A stretch of DNA of 64,000 bases from Pictodentalium vernedei. Its lineage: Eukaryota > Mollusca > Scaphopoda > Dentaliida > Dentaliidae. Position 1 is the stretch's first letter; the number at the start of each line of letters is the position of its first letter. The translations under genes and the position numbers were made by a program. The notes beneath the pieces were generated by a model. That model had not been told where the DNA came from. It saw only the letters and a program-made list of their open reading frames with translations, and searched no databases. Location: the NCBI GenBank assembly GCA_031216915.1, contig CM062292.1, positions 3,778,457 to 3,842,456 on the forward strand, in the 5' to 3' direction. Positions 10,164 to 22,334 of this stretch are shown in pieces.

Positions 10164-10353
10164 CATCAATTATTGCAGGTCAGTTTAACCAGTTCCTAAG
10201 CTCATCACTTAGTTTAAATCAATTTTATGTACTTTTTTGTTATGTTTGAAACCCATCAGGGTTCAGTAAATGAAAACAATGTTTCGACGGCATATTAAAA
10301 GAAAAAAACGTTTCATTATGAAATGTCTGTGCCAGTGCGATTTTTTAACCTCA

Positions 10354-12367
10354 AACACACTAGTCCTCCGGTGGTGGTATTACAGTGTAAACCACACACA
10401 CGCACACTAGTCCTCCGGTGGTGGTATTATAGTGTAAACCACACACACGCACACTAGTCCTCCGTTGGTGGTATTATAGTGTAAAACACACACACGCACA
10501 CTAGTCCTCCGTTGGTGGTATTATAGTGTAAAACACACACACGCACACTAGTCCTCCGGTGGTGGTATTATAGTGTAAACCACACACACGCACACTAATC
10601 CTCCGGTGGTAGTATTATAGTGTAAACCACACACACGCACACTAGTCCTCCAGTGGTGGTATGACAGTGTAAACAACGCACACGCACACTAGTCCTCCGC
10701 TGGTGGTATTATAGTGTAAACCACACACACGCACACTAGTCCTTCGGTGGTAGTATTATAGTGTAAACCACACACACGGGCACTAGTACTCCGGTGGTGG
10801 TAATATAGTGTAAACCACACACACGCACACTAGTCCTACGGTGGTGGTATTATAGTGTAAACCACACACACGCACACTAGTCCTCCTGTGGTGGTATTAC
10901 AGTGTAAACCACACACACGCACACTAGTCCTCCGGTGGTGGTATTATAGTGTAAACCACACACACGCACACTAGTCCTCCGTTGGTGGTATTATAGTGTA
11001 AACGACACACACGCACACTAGTCCTCCTGTGGTGGTATTACAGTGTAAACCACACACACACACAGTAGTCCTCTGGTGGTGGTATTATAGTGTAAACCAC
11101 ACACACGCACACTAGTCCTCCGGTGGTGGTATTATAGTGTAAAGCACACACATGCACACTAGTACTTCAGTGGTGGTATTATAGTGTAAACCACACACAC
11201 GCACACTAGTCCTCCGGTGGTGGTATTATAGTGTAAACCACACACACACGCACACTAGTCCTCCGTTGGTGGTATGATAGTGTAAACCACACACGCACAC
11301 TAGTCCTCCGGTGGTGCTATTATAGTGTAAACCACACACACGCACACTAGTCCTCCGGAGGTGGTATTATAGTGTAAACCACACACACGCACACTAGTCC
11401 TCTGGTGGTGATATTATAGTGTAAACCACACACACGCACACTAGTCCTTCGGTGGTGGTATTATGGTGTAAACCACACACATGGGCACTAGTCCTCCGGT
11501 GGTGGTATTATAGTGTAAACCACACACACGCACAGTAGTCCTCCGGTGGTGGTATTATAGTGTAAAACACACACACGCACACTAGTCGTCCGGTGGTGGT
11601 ATTATAGTGTAAACCACACACACGCACACTAGTCCTCCGGTGGTAGTATTATAGTGTAAACCACACACACGCACACTAGTCCTCCGGTGGTGGTATGACA
11701 GTGTAAACAACACACACGCACACTAGTCCTCCGCTGGTGGTATTATAGTGTAAACCACACACACGCACACTAGTCCTTCGGTGGTAGTATTATAGTGTAA
11801 ACCACGCACACGGGCACTAGTACTCCGGTGGTGGTATTATAGTGTAAACCACACACACGCACACTAGTCCTCCGGTGGTGGTATTATAGTGTAAAACACA
11901 CACACGCACACTAGTCCTCCGGTGGTGGTATTATAGTGTAAACCACACACACGCACACTAGTCCTCCGGTGGTAGTATTATAGTGTAAACCACACACACG
12001 CACACTAGTCCTCCTGTGGTGGTATTATAGTGTGAACCACACACACGCACACTAGTCCTCCGGTGGTAGTATTATAGTGTAAACCACACACACGCACACT
12101 AGTCCTCCGGTGGTGGTATGACAGTGTAAACAACACACACGCTCACTAGTCCTCCGCTGGTGGTATTATAGTGTAAACCACACACACGCACACTAGTCCT
12201 TCGGTGGTAGTATTATAGCGTAAACCACACACACGGGCACTAGTACTCCGGTGGTGGTATTATAGTGTAAACCACACACACGCACACTAGTCCTACGGTG
12301 GTGGTATTATAGTGTAAACCACACACACGCACACAAGTCCTCCGGTGGTGCTATTATAGCGTAAAAT
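10354..12367. repeat. 47-bp minisatellite, right block
   Basis: About 43 more units of the same repeat in the same orientation, with the same variant classes (AAAGCACACACATGC near 11132; GACAGTGTAAACAAC variants). Shared variants show both blocks were one array before the retroelement inserted or the region was duplicated. Confidence 0.95.
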
Positions 12368-13340
12368 ACATTTTGTAAATATAATGTTGGCATTGCAGCT
12401 GTATTCTCTTTCAACTATTTCTGGAAGTAAAGTTGGGAGCAGGTGTCGCCTGTTCCCACCCACCCCGCTGTGAGTCCCTGTGTTGATTACCTATTCCAAT
12501 GTACGAACATTGAAAGCCTTGTCCCTGTCCTCGTTGTCTCATTTTAGCAGCTGTATAAATCTATTAAGGCTTACTTTATCTATAACGTATTACTTTATGT
12601 AGAGGTCAATGAATTTGTTTTCGTTTTCTATGAGTTTGTTTATTGAGAATAGTTGCAGTTCGATCGATTCTACGTACTTTTCATACAGATCAAATTGACA
12701 TAAATATTTCCTGTATACTTGTCACAACCAAAATCGACAACACGAATGATGCCTCACAAATAGTGTTTAGTTTATTTAGTCGGATATATTCCATAGAATA
12801 CAATCAATGTTTCATTTTTTCAGTAACAATATTTTTGTCATGCAATAATAATCAATTTCTCTGTTTATTTGCACCAAAAATATATAACGATCTTTAACGT
12901 GTCGTTCATAAAACTAACCATCTTTATATTTGATACACTGACACGAGTTTAACTTCTAGTATATACATATTTGTCGTAGTTTAGTAATAATACATGCACC
13001 CAATTACATTCAACAAACAACATTGATTCTTAAATTCCAAGTGCAACCTCGAAGAATTACATTTAGATAAAAAAAGTGCAAGCCTTGATGTTAAAAACAA
13101 TAAATGTAGTGCTCGAAATCTATGATGACGTAGAACATTATCGGAAAGGGATTTCACCACTAAGGCACCGACGAATAAAGTTCTCCTTTTGTCAATAACT
13201 ATATTTGTTTTAACTGGTAGAGTGTTAAAGGCCACTATCAGGGTTTTAATATGAAGAGCAGGTACCCCAGCCTAAAGCTGTAATATTATGTGGATGTGCT
13301 TCATATTATCGTAGAAGTGAAATTACGTAATCTCTTAGGG
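12368..13340. other. no gene recognised
   Basis: AT-rich sequence. The 84-aa frames at 12643-12897 (+) and 12981-13235 (-) show no domain or motif I recognise and have the composition of chance frames. Confidence 0.5.
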
Positions 13341-13406
13341 TTTACCTTGTTAGAATTCATGTGAGAGTGCCTATTGGCACTCTCCCATAAATTGTAACAA
13401 GGCAAA
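13341..13406. repeat. 66-bp hairpin
   Basis: TTTACCTTGTTAGAATTCAT and GAGAGTGCC pair with GGCACTCTC and CATAAATTGTAACAAGGCAAA around a three-base loop. No promoter or terminator context is visible. Confidence 0.7.
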
Positions 13407-13458
13407 GACACATGAACACATTTTGATAACCAAAAATAACTTAGCACTCTACCAGTTC

Positions 13459-13477
13459 GGGGGGGGGGGGGGGGGGG
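13459..13477 (+). repeat. 19-base G homopolymer
   Basis: An uninterrupted G run, prone to quadruplex formation and to sequencing-length error. Confidence 0.9.
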
Positions 13478-13595
13478 TATCCCATTCTGTTCACAACCAC
13501 GTCTCGAACCACCAATATTAGCGTCGTGAAGATTGCCGATTCCGTGGGTGTGTGTGGCATGGTTCGGATGGTTTAAGCTTTAAATTCATTATAGT

Positions 13596-13775
13596 GTCCT
13601 CAACCAATGCTTACCCTGCTTGTTTGAAGTTAGTAAGTTAGGGAGACTGGTAGTTGCTCGCCGTTGCTCACCGTTGTTCGGGGGTTCACTCCGGGTACTC
13701 CGGCTCGTGAAACTGTCCGACACGAGGTGTCCATGGCTATCGAATGTGTCGTTAAAACCCTATAACTAAATACAT
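13596..13775 (+). mobile_element. SINE 3' fragment
   Basis: CAACCAATGCTTACCCTGCT, GTTGCTCGCCGTTGCTC, ACTGTCCGACACGAGGTGTC and GTGTCGTTAAAACCC match the 3' half of the SINE family. The head is missing. Confidence 0.75.
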
Positions 13776-13780
13776 AACAA

Positions 13781-13974
13781 TTCAATTTTCATTATTTTTT
13801 TTTTCATTTTTGGTGTAAATAACATAGCTTATGACCTCTCATTGGAACGAGCTCGTTGCGCATTTTCCAATGAAGGGTATTAAGCTATGTTTTTGACGCA
13901 AAAATTAAAAAAAAAGCTTTTCAATAATTGTATTTGCAACTGTCGTCTGCCTTTCGTGTTAGCTAAAGGGTTAA
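13781..13974. mobile_element. truncated TTAA-type palindromic MITE
   Basis: Contains the family core (ACATAGCTTATGACC, GGAACGAGCTCGTT) and the right end GTTAGCTAAAGGGTTAA. The left terminus is missing where it meets the preceding SINE tail. Intact relatives are at 41198, 54216 and 59447. Confidence 0.75.
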
Positions 13975-14063
13975 TCCTTGTCACATATTCTGAAAGTGTC
14001 CTTAAATGGCCTAGACAATTTTTACTTTTTACTCACCCATAACAAGGTAACAACCTCTTAACT

Positions 14064-14381
14064 TACAGTTATAACTAGAAGTCCTGCCATGAAATGCGCA
14101 CAAATAGCACGTCGATTTACGCGTTAATCTACGCGTTATGACCATAGTAAGGTTATCAAATTCTGTCCATATGGCCTGTGCACATGCAATGTTTCAGCCA
14201 ATGGACCCCCGGGTAACCCGGAGGTCCATTGGCAGAAGCATTGCCTGTGTTTGCTATGAGTAACCAGGAGAACCTGCCGTGCTTTGGATGCCATTTGATA
14301 TGGTAATTGCGCGCAATTCCTACGCGCAATTAAGCCTAGATTAGCGCACAGTTCGTGACAGGACTTCTAGTTTTAACTGTA
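14064..14381. mobile_element. TA-flanked palindromic MITE, family A
   Basis: Ends are TACAGTTATAACTAGAAGTC and the inverted GACTTCTAGTTTTAACTGTA-type arm, with TA target duplications. Subterminal arms include AAATGCGCACAAATAGCACG and an ACGCGTTAATC block. The centre is the CAATGGACC...GGTCCATTGG palindrome. Five members occur here (also 39975, 47343, 60548 and 62585), each about 313-318 bp. Tc1/mariner-like by its CAGT ends; no coding capacity. Confidence 0.92.
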
Positions 14382-14534
14382 GAAGTGGAATCAGCCGAAG
14401 TCTTCACTCACTACCTCATAAGGTTTCCAAGACTTCAGTTGCATGTTGGAACATGTGCTATATGTGAAACAATTATAGTCACCATATTTGGAGCTAGATC
14501 CTCAGAGTTCAACTCTAGTATTATAAATCTGAAG

Positions 14535-16039
14535 CTTATTGGTTACTGTGGAATTTGTACTGGTTACCCTAACAAAGGTTCTATAAAGAACTTATTGGTT
14601 ACTGTGGAATTTGTACTGGTTATCCTAACAAAGGTTCTATAAAGAACTTATTGGTTACTGTGGAATTTGTACTGGTTATCCTAACAAAGGTTCTATAAAG
14701 AACTTATTGGTTACTGTGGAATTTGTACTGGTTATCCTAACAAAGGTTCTATAAAGAACTTATTGGTTACTGGGGAATTTGTACTGGTTATCCTAACAAA
14801 GGTTCTATAAAGAACTTATTGGTTATTGTGGAATTTGTACTGGTTATCCTAACAACGGTTCTATAAAGAACTTATTGGTTACTGTGGAATTTGTTCTGGT
14901 TATCCTAACAAAGGTTATGTAAAGAAGTTATTGGTTACTGAGGAATTTGTACTGGTTATCCTTACAAAGTTTCTATAAAGAATTTATTGGTTACTGTGGA
15001 ATTTGTACTGGCTATCCTAACAAAGGTTCGATAAAGAACTTATTGGTTACTGTGGAATTTGTACTGGTTATCCTAACAAAGGTTCTATAAAGAACTTATT
15101 GGTTACTGTGGAATTTGTACTGGTTATCCTAACAACGGTTCTGTAAAGAACTTATTGGTTACTGTGGAATTTGTACTGGCTATCCTAACAAAGGTTCTAT
15201 AAAGAACTTATTGGTTACTGTGGAATTTGTACTGGTTATCCTAACAGAGGTTCTATAAAGAACTTATTGGTTACTGTGGAATTTGTACTGGTTATCCTAA
15301 CAAAGGTTCGATAAAGAACTTATTGGTTACTGTGGAATTTGTACTGGTTATCCTAACAAAGGTTCCATAAAGAACTTATTGGTTACTGTGGAATTTGTAC
15401 TGGTTATCCTAACAAAGGTTCCATAAAGAACTTATTGGTTACTGTGGAATTTGTACTGGTTATCCTTACGAAGTTTCTATAAAGAATTTATTGATTACTG
15501 TGGAATTTGTACTGGCTATCCTAACAAAGGTTCTATAAAGAACTTATTGGTTTCTGTGCAATTTGTACTGGTTATCTTAACAAAGGTTCTATAAAGAACT
15601 TATTGGTTACTGTGGAATTTGTACTGGTTATCCTAACAAAGGTTCTATAAAGAACTTATTGGTTACTGTGGAATTTGTACTGGTTATCCTAACAAAGGTT
15701 CTATAAAGAACTTATTGGTTACTGTGGAATTTGTACTGGTTATCCTAACAAAGGTTCTATAAAGAACTTATTGGTTACTGTGGAATTTGTACTGGTTATC
15801 CTAACAAAGGTTCTATAAAGAACTTATTGGTTACTGTGGAATTTGTACTGGTTATCTTAACAAAGGTTCTATAAAGAACTTATTGGTTACTGTGGAATTT
15901 GTACTAGTTATCCTAACAAAGGTTCTATAAAGAACTTATTGGTTACTGTGGAATTTGTACTTGTTATCCTAACAAAGGTTCTATAAAGAACTTATTGGTT
16001 ACTGTGGAATTTGTACTGGCTATCCTAACAAAGGTTCTC
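14535..16039. repeat. 56-bp tandem array, about 27 copies
   Basis: Unit: TTATTGGTTACTGTGGAATT, then TGTACTGGTTATCCTAACAA, then AGGTTCTATAAAGAAC. The period is exactly 56 bp (anchors at 14591 and 14647). Units are very similar, which suggests recent amplification or homogenisation. Each contains the small dyad GTTCTATAAAGAAC. Not a multiple of three, so not a peptide repeat. Confidence 0.95.
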
Positions 16040-16157
16040 TCATATTCTAGATTATAAAGAACCATTGCAGCTAAAAAACGATACTCGTAGAATGAGTTCG
16101 CGAGAAGCAAAATAGATTCTTCCGAATCACGACCAATTTTCAGACGTTAGGGTAAAC

Positions 16158-16663
16158 TTGATTTTTATTACACGCCTGTTCTATGCAATCCCCAACTACA
16201 GCAACATTAAATCATGCGGAAAATGAAAATCTATTCCGCACATATGTGCGGAAGAGAAATCATTGACGGACTATTTTTAACACGAAGCGAAATTTCACTG
16301 GCATTTTCTACAATTCGTGCACCGCAATTACAATTTGAATCGCTAGCGATAACGAAAAAATCGTCCCCTGATTTCCAGTGCGTTATATGTGCCTAATCGT
16401 ACATAGGACACATTGGAACTCAGAGGATGGAACAGTAACACGGATTCCCCTCGCAAATTTAGTTGGCTATAAAATGTGTTGTTTTTGTTGGTAGTTGTCA
16501 AATGAATTTCTGAGTGTCCTTCTGATAATTTAGTTTATCAACGTGAAGGCGTGTAATAAACACAGAACGACACACGCGTGTGAATGGCCTCTCGTTTTAT
16601 CCTTCCGCGCTGACACTCGTGCCATGCGGATTAACCCATTCACACGACTGTGTCGTTCTGTGT
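16158..16663. mobile_element. inverted-repeat element with two internal hairpins
   Basis: TTATTACACGCCT near 16158 is inverted as AGGCGTGTAATAA near 16546. Inside, a hairpin at 16361-16430 (TCGTCCCCTGATTTCCAGTG against an inverted partner ending GAGGATGG) precedes a palindrome at 16561-16663 (CACAGAACGACACACGCGTG against CACACGACTGTGTCGTTCTG). Related hairpins recur in the opposite order at 63660-63883. Non-coding. Confidence 0.65.
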
Positions 16664-17261
16664 ATGTACTGATTGAAGTCCAGACTGATTAAAGCTTCCA
16701 TCAACATATCATCAGCACATGCCTTCTGCGCAGGAACGCCAAGATGACGTAGCTGTAACATTTTGTCCAAGGAGCTTTGATCCATCACAGTAAAGCACCC
16801 CTTGATGATGTAATCGGAATATTGTTCAGTCAGTAGACTGCAGCTGAAAATTGGAAAACAGGAAATTTATTGTGAATAAAAATATGTCGCTGTCTCGACG
16901 CATTGGCTTCTCGGTTTACTAATTAGCACGTACCATACTCAGCATTGGTAATGCTAGCACCCCTCCCTCACCCCACCCCACAGTCATAGAAGTCCGACAT
17001 TAGCATCATGGGCCTCTAATTATATGGATAACCATGTGTATAGCATAAGTCCAAACATGAGATCTATTGGTGTGAAAAGTTCCATGTTTATTAGAAAGAA
17101 ATAATTTCGATGCGGACGAAAATGTCACATCGGAATTATTTTTTTCTATCTTTTTGAGGGTGAGGAGTGCAGTCTCACCTTCTACACTACAGCTGGGAGG
17201 CTGTGAGTAGAAGTGAAATAACATTACCATCGTACTCTGGCTTAAAAACGTCTATGGAAAT
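16664..17261. other. no gene recognised
   Basis: A spacer between the inverted-repeat element and the 73-bp array. Short reverse frames here show no recognisable domain. Confidence 0.5.
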
Positions 17262-20200
17262 TTTCAGTGTTAAATCGGTTCACCCATTTCCTTCCAAACG
17301 TGGATTTTCTCTGGCGAACAACTGTCTGTATGAATGCCAGAGTTAAATCAGTTCACCCATTTCCATCCAGACGTGGATTTTCTCAGGCGAACAACTGTCT
17401 GTGTGAATGCCAGTGTTAAATCAGTTCGCCCATTTCCTTCCGGATCGGGATTTTCTCTGGAGAACAACTGTCTGTGTGAATGCCAGTGTTAAATCAGTTC
17501 GCCCATTTCCTTCCGGACCGGGATTTTCTCTGGAGAACAACTATCTGTGTGAATGCCAATGTTAAATCAGTTCGCCCATTTCCTTCCGGACCGGATTTTC
17601 TCTGGAGAACAACTGTCTGTGTGAATGCCAATGTTACATCAGTTCGCCCATTTCCTTCCGGACCGGGATTTTCTCTGGAGAACAACTGTCTGTGTGAATG
17701 CCAATGTTAAATCAGTTCGCCCATTTCCTTCCGGACCGGGATTTGCTCTGGAGAACAACTGTCTGTGTGAATGCCAATGTTAAATCAGTTCGCCCATTTC
17801 CTTCCGGACCGGGATTTTCTCTGGAGAACAACTATCTGTGTGAATGCCAATGTTAAATCCGTTCGCCCATTTCCTTCCGGACCGGGATTTTCTCTGGAGA
17901 ACAACTGTCTGTGTGAATGCCAATGTTAAATCAGTTCGCCCATTTCCTTCCGGACCGGGATTTTCTCTGGAGAACAACTATCTGTGTGAATGCCAATGTT
18001 AAATCCGTTCGCCCATTTCCTTCCGGACCGGGATTTTCTCTGGAGAACAACTGTCTGTGTGAATGCCAATGTTAAATCAATTCGCCCATTTCCTTCCAGA
18101 CGTGGATTTTCTCTGGAGAACAAGTGTCTGTGTGAATGCCAGTGTTAAATCAGTTCGGCCATTTCCTTCTAGACATGGATTTTCTGTGGAGAACAACTAT
18201 CTGTGTGAATGCCAGTGTTAAATCGGTTCACCCATTTCCTTTTAGACATGGATTTTCTGTGGAGAACAACTATCTGTGTGAATGCCAATGTTAAATCAGT
18301 TCGCCCATTTCCTTCCGGACCGGGATTTTCTCTGGAGAACAACTGCCTGTGTGAATGCCAATGTTAAATCAGTTCGCCCATTTCCTTCCGGACCGGGATT
18401 TTCTCTGGAGAACAACTGTCTGTGTGAATGCCAATGTTAAATCAGTTCGCCCATTTCCTTCCGGACCGGGATTTTCTCTGGAGAACAAGTGTCTGTGTGA
18501 ATGCCAGTGTTAAATCAGTTCGGCCATTTACTTCTAGACCTGGATTTTCTCTGGAGAGAAACTGTCTGTGTGAATGCCAGTGTTAAATCAATTCGACCAT
18601 TTCCTTCTAGACATGGATTTTCTGTGGAGAACAACTATCTGTATGAATGCCAGTGGTTAAATCGGTTCACCCATTTCCTTCTAGACCTGGATTTTCTCTG
18701 GAGAGAAACTGTCTGCGTGAATGCCAGTGTTAAATCAGTTCGGCCATTTCCTTCTAGACATGGATTTTCTGTGGAGAACAACTACCTGTGTGAATGCCAG
18801 TGTTAAATCGGTTCACCCATTTTCTTCCAGACGTGGATTTTCTCTGGAGAACAACTATCTGTGTGAATACAAATGTTAAATCAGATCGGCCATTTCCTTC
18901 TAGACATGGATTTTCTGTGGAGAACAACTGTCTCTGTGAATGCCCGTATTAAATCAGTTCACCGATTTCCTTCTAGACATGAATTTCCTGTGGAGAACAA
19001 CTATCATTGTGAATGCCAGTGTTAAATCAGTTCGCCCATTTCCTTCTAGACCTGCATTTTCTCTGGAGAATAACTATCTGTGTGAATGCCAATGTTAAAT
19101 CCGTTCGCCCATTTCCTTCCGGACCGGGATTTTCTCTGGAGAACAACTGTCTGTGTGAATGCCAATGTTAAATCAGTTCGCCCATTTCCTTCTAGACCTG
19201 CATTTTCTCTGGAGAATAACTATCTGTGTGAATGCCAGTGTTAAATCAGTTCGCCCATTTCCTTCTAGACATGGATTTTCTGTGGAGAACAACTGTCTCT
19301 GTGAATGCCCGTATTAAATCAGTTCACCGATTTCCTTCTAGACATGAATTTTCTGTGGAGAACAACTATCATTGTGAATGCCAGTGTTAAATCAGTTCGC
19401 CCATTTCCTTCTAGACCTGCATTTTCTCTGGAGAATAACTATCTGTGTGAATGCCAATGTTAAATCCGTTCGCCCATTTCCTTCCGGACCGGGATTTTCT
19501 CTGGAGAATAACTATCTGTGTGAATGCCAATGTTAAATCATTTCCATCCAGACGTGGATTTTCTGTGGAGAACACGTGTCTGTGTGAATGCCAATGTTAA
19601 ATCAATTCGCCCATTTCCTTCCAGACGTGGATTTTCTGTGGAGAACAAGTGTCTGTGTGAATGCCAATGTTAAATCAATTCGCCCATTTCCTTCCAGACG
19701 TGGATTTTCTGTGGAGAACAACTATCTTTGTGAATGCCAGTGTTAAATCGGTTCACCCATTTCCTTCTAGACCTGCATTTTCTCTGGAGAGCAACTGTCT
19801 GTGTGAATGACAGTGTTAAATCAGTTCGGACATTTCCTTCCGGACCTGGATTTTCTCTGGAGAACAACTGTCTGTGTGAATGCCAGTGGTTAAATCGGTT
19901 CACCCATTTCCTTTTAGACCTGGATTTTCTCTGGAGAGCAACTGTCTGTGTGAATGACAGTGTTAAATAAGTTCGCCCATTTCCTTCCAGACGTGGATTT
20001 TCTCTGGAGAACATCTGTCTGTGTGAATGACAGTGTTAAATAAGTTCGCCCATTTCCTTCCAGACGTGGATTTTCTCTGGAGAGAAACTGTCTGTGTGAA
20101 TGCCAGTGTTAAATCAGTTCGGCCATTTCCTTCTAGACATGGATTTTCTGTGGAGAAAACTGTCTGTGTGAATGCCAGCTTTAAATCAGTTCACCGATTT

Positions 20201-20775
20201 CCTTCTAGACATGGATTTTCTGTGGAGAACAACTGTCTGTGTGAATGCCAGTGTTAAATCAGTTCACCGATTTCCTTCTAGACATGGATTTTCTGTGGAG
20301 AACAACTGTCTGTGTGAATGACAGTGTTAAATCAGACCGCTCATTTCCATCCAGACGTGAATTTTCTCTGACGAACAACTGTCTGTGTGAATGACAGTGT
20401 TAAATCAGACCGCCAATTTCCTTCCAGACGTGGATTTTCTCTGGAGAACAACTGTTTGTGTGAATGCTATTGTTAAATCAGTTCGCCTATTTCCTCCAGA
20501 TGTGGATTTTCTCTGGAGAACAACTGTCTGTGTGAATGACAGTGTTAAATCAGACCGCCAATTTCCTTCCAGATGTGGATTTTCTCTGGAGAACAAGTGT
20601 CTGTGTGAATACCAGTGTTAATTAAGTTCGCCCATTTCCTTCCAGACGTGGATTTTCTCTGGAGAACAAGTGTCTGTGTGAATACCAGTGTTAAATAAGT
20701 TCGCCCATTTCCTTCCAGACGTGGATTTTTTTCTGGAGAACAACTGTCTGTGTGAATGACAGTGTCAAATCAGTT
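17262..20775. repeat. 73-bp tandem array, about 48 copies
   Basis: Unit: TGCCAGTGTTAAATCAGTTC, then GCCCATTTCCTTCCGGACCG, then GGATTTTCTCTGGAGAACAA, then CTGTCTGTGTGAA. Anchors repeat every 73 bp. Two main variant classes are interleaved (CCGGACCGGG against TAGACATGG or TAGACCTGG), with occasional one-base insertions. The many 60-110-aa frames in this span are rotations of the repeat in different frames and are not genes. Confidence 0.95.
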
Positions 20776-20826
20776 CGCCCAAGTGCCATCCTTTACTACT
20801 GTTGTGGTGTTTCAGATTCTGAAACG

Positions 20827-21440
20827 GAGCGCAGGGGCTCAGTGGTATGGCATTGGCCTTCAAACTAAAACGTCCACGGTTCGATTCGCGAGAGTGGTAC
20901 AGTACAGTCGCCGTGAACTGGTTATTTTCCACGCGTGGGAAATATTTCCACGGACGCAATAATATTAGATTCCAAACACTAATTACAGGAATAATCTTCA
21001 AAATTCAAAAATTTAATTAATGAAGCACCTGGTACAACCCGATGCTTCATTAATTAAAATTTTGCTGATGATGATTTTTACTACCCGGTAAAAAGATGCG
21101 TGGACATAACTGCCCACGTGTGTAGATTACGATCGATCAGCCCACGGCGACTGTATTGTAACTACGTTGGGACCTTGGGCAAGGCACTGAACTCTGATTG
21201 CCAACATGGGGGCACGGTGGCACTGTGTACTAAGGCGTACTGCACGTCGACGGTGCACTTGTTTTCAACCAATGCTCACCCTGTTTGTCCGGAGTAAGTG
21301 CGTTGGGGAGTCCACAGTTGCTCACCGTTGCTCGGTTGTTCTCTCCAAGTAGTCCGGCTTTCTCAACCCGTAAAACTTTCCGACACAAGGAGACCCTGGC
21401 TGTCGAAAGTGTCGTTAAACCCAAATGAATAAATAAATAT
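20827..21440 (+). mobile_element. tRNA-headed SINE split by a MITE
   Basis: A head with GGGGCTCAGTGG (A-box-like) and CGGTTCGATTC (B-box-like), then a 253-bp family C MITE, then the SINE body from GGGACCTTGGGCAAGGCAC through GTTGCTCACCGTTGCTCGG to GTCGTTAAACCC and an AATA tail. The two halves fit together when the MITE is removed, so the MITE is younger. No clear target-site duplication was seen. Confidence 0.85.
20903..21155. mobile_element. TA-flanked palindromic MITE, family C (best copy)
   Basis: Terminal inverted repeats TACAGTCGCCGTG and CACGGCGACTGTA are perfect over 13 bp, with TA at the outer edges. The centre is AATTAATGAAGCACC against GATGCTTCATTAATT. This is the least decayed of the family members here, and it lies inside a SINE. 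Confidence 0.88.
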
Positions 21441-22174
21441 ATTTGGATAAACATCTCGGTTTCGGTTCCGTTTTTCTGTTCGTTAAGAACATGAACATAT
21501 AATAAGCAATACTTCAGGCTCTTTAGCTTGAGAAAAGAACGCAATAGTTAGTACTAACACTACTCATCACACAAAAACCTTGCCTGTAAATATCACCATT
21601 GGGTTAAGCCTAACTTCCCTTTTTTCTTCTTGAAGGATCTATGTCATCGCTAGGGTATCACTTGCTAAACCTACTAAGACAGAAAGGAACGCAAAAATTA
21701 GCGTAGCAAATGAATAATGTTGCAATAAGAGTAAAATCCTCCTCCTCTGATTGGACGAGAGCTCACTTAGTATATTCTATGTCAACGGCCCAAGGGGTAA
21801 ATGTTACCATCTGACATCACAACGCGAAATATTTGAAATGACGTCGATCGTTTCGAAATTGCTTCACCAACGGAACGACTAGCAAGCCTCTTCAATTTTC
21901 TAGATGTTTCACCCATGCAGCAGACGGTGTTCCTGATGAAGAGTCGTTTAAATTACAAACCGATTTACGATTTGAACTGAGATGGACTAGGTTTATCTCG
22001 TTTATTCACTATTTATCCAGTGCCGTCTGTGAATTCACGAGAGGTTTATTTACTGAACCTGTGATCGTAAGAGTTGCCTTGAACAAGGCAATTTTTAACG
22101 ATTATATGTTTAGTGCTCTCGTGTTTCACGATGTAGGTTTTATGCTATGGGTAGTGTCTTATTGGACCATATAC
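21441..22174. other. no gene recognised
   Basis: A spacer with no reading frame, array or palindrome recognised. Confidence 0.5.
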
Positions 22175-22317
22175 GTTATTGTGATGACTTCACGTTAACA
22201 TGGTCTGATGTTTGTGGCTCGGAGCGTATGTTCAACTTCAACGCTTCGCGTCCCGGTGGAACATAAGCTCCGATCCGCAAACCTCCGACCATGTTACCAT
22301 CAATTCATCACAATAAC
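22175..22317. mobile_element. ~143-bp palindrome (MITE-like)
   Basis: Left arm TTATTGTGATGA, AACATGGTC and CGGAGCGTATGTTC pairs with GAACATAAGCTCCG, GACCATGTT and TCATCACAATAA. One copy in the window; class unknown. Confidence 0.7.
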
Positions 22318-22334
22318 TTATAATGTTTATCTAA

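Larger units (their letters stand above)
8653..10350 (+). mobile_element. 5'-truncated Penelope-like retroelement
   Basis: Interrupts the 47-bp minisatellite, which continues in the same orientation and nearly the same register on the other side. The coding frame begins abruptly at the first reverse transcriptase motif (PPGRPIVS) with no upstream element sequence, so the copy is 5'-truncated or rearranged. After the coding part there is an AT-rich tail. A reverse transcriptase followed by a GIY-YIG nuclease is the defining architecture of Penelope-like elements. I looked for hammerhead ribozyme cores, known from some such elements, and found none complete. Confidence 0.85.

Noticed and set aside
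10240..10320. Hammerhead ribozyme of the Penelope-like element
   Set aside because: A GTTTGAAACCCATCAGGG segment suggests part of the core when read in reverse, but CTGATGG replaces CTGANGA and the required stems are missing.
6436..12367. CRISPR array
   Set aside because: The repeats are directly tandem with no unique spacers, in a eukaryotic context.
13459..13477. G19 tract as a regulatory quadruplex
   Set aside because: Similar homopolymers occur at 23913, 37486 and 45712 without gene context; simple slippage is enough to explain them.
17480..20621. Many 60-114-aa frames on both strands within the 73-bp array
   Set aside because: The period is not a multiple of three, so the frames are rotated readings of the same repeat.
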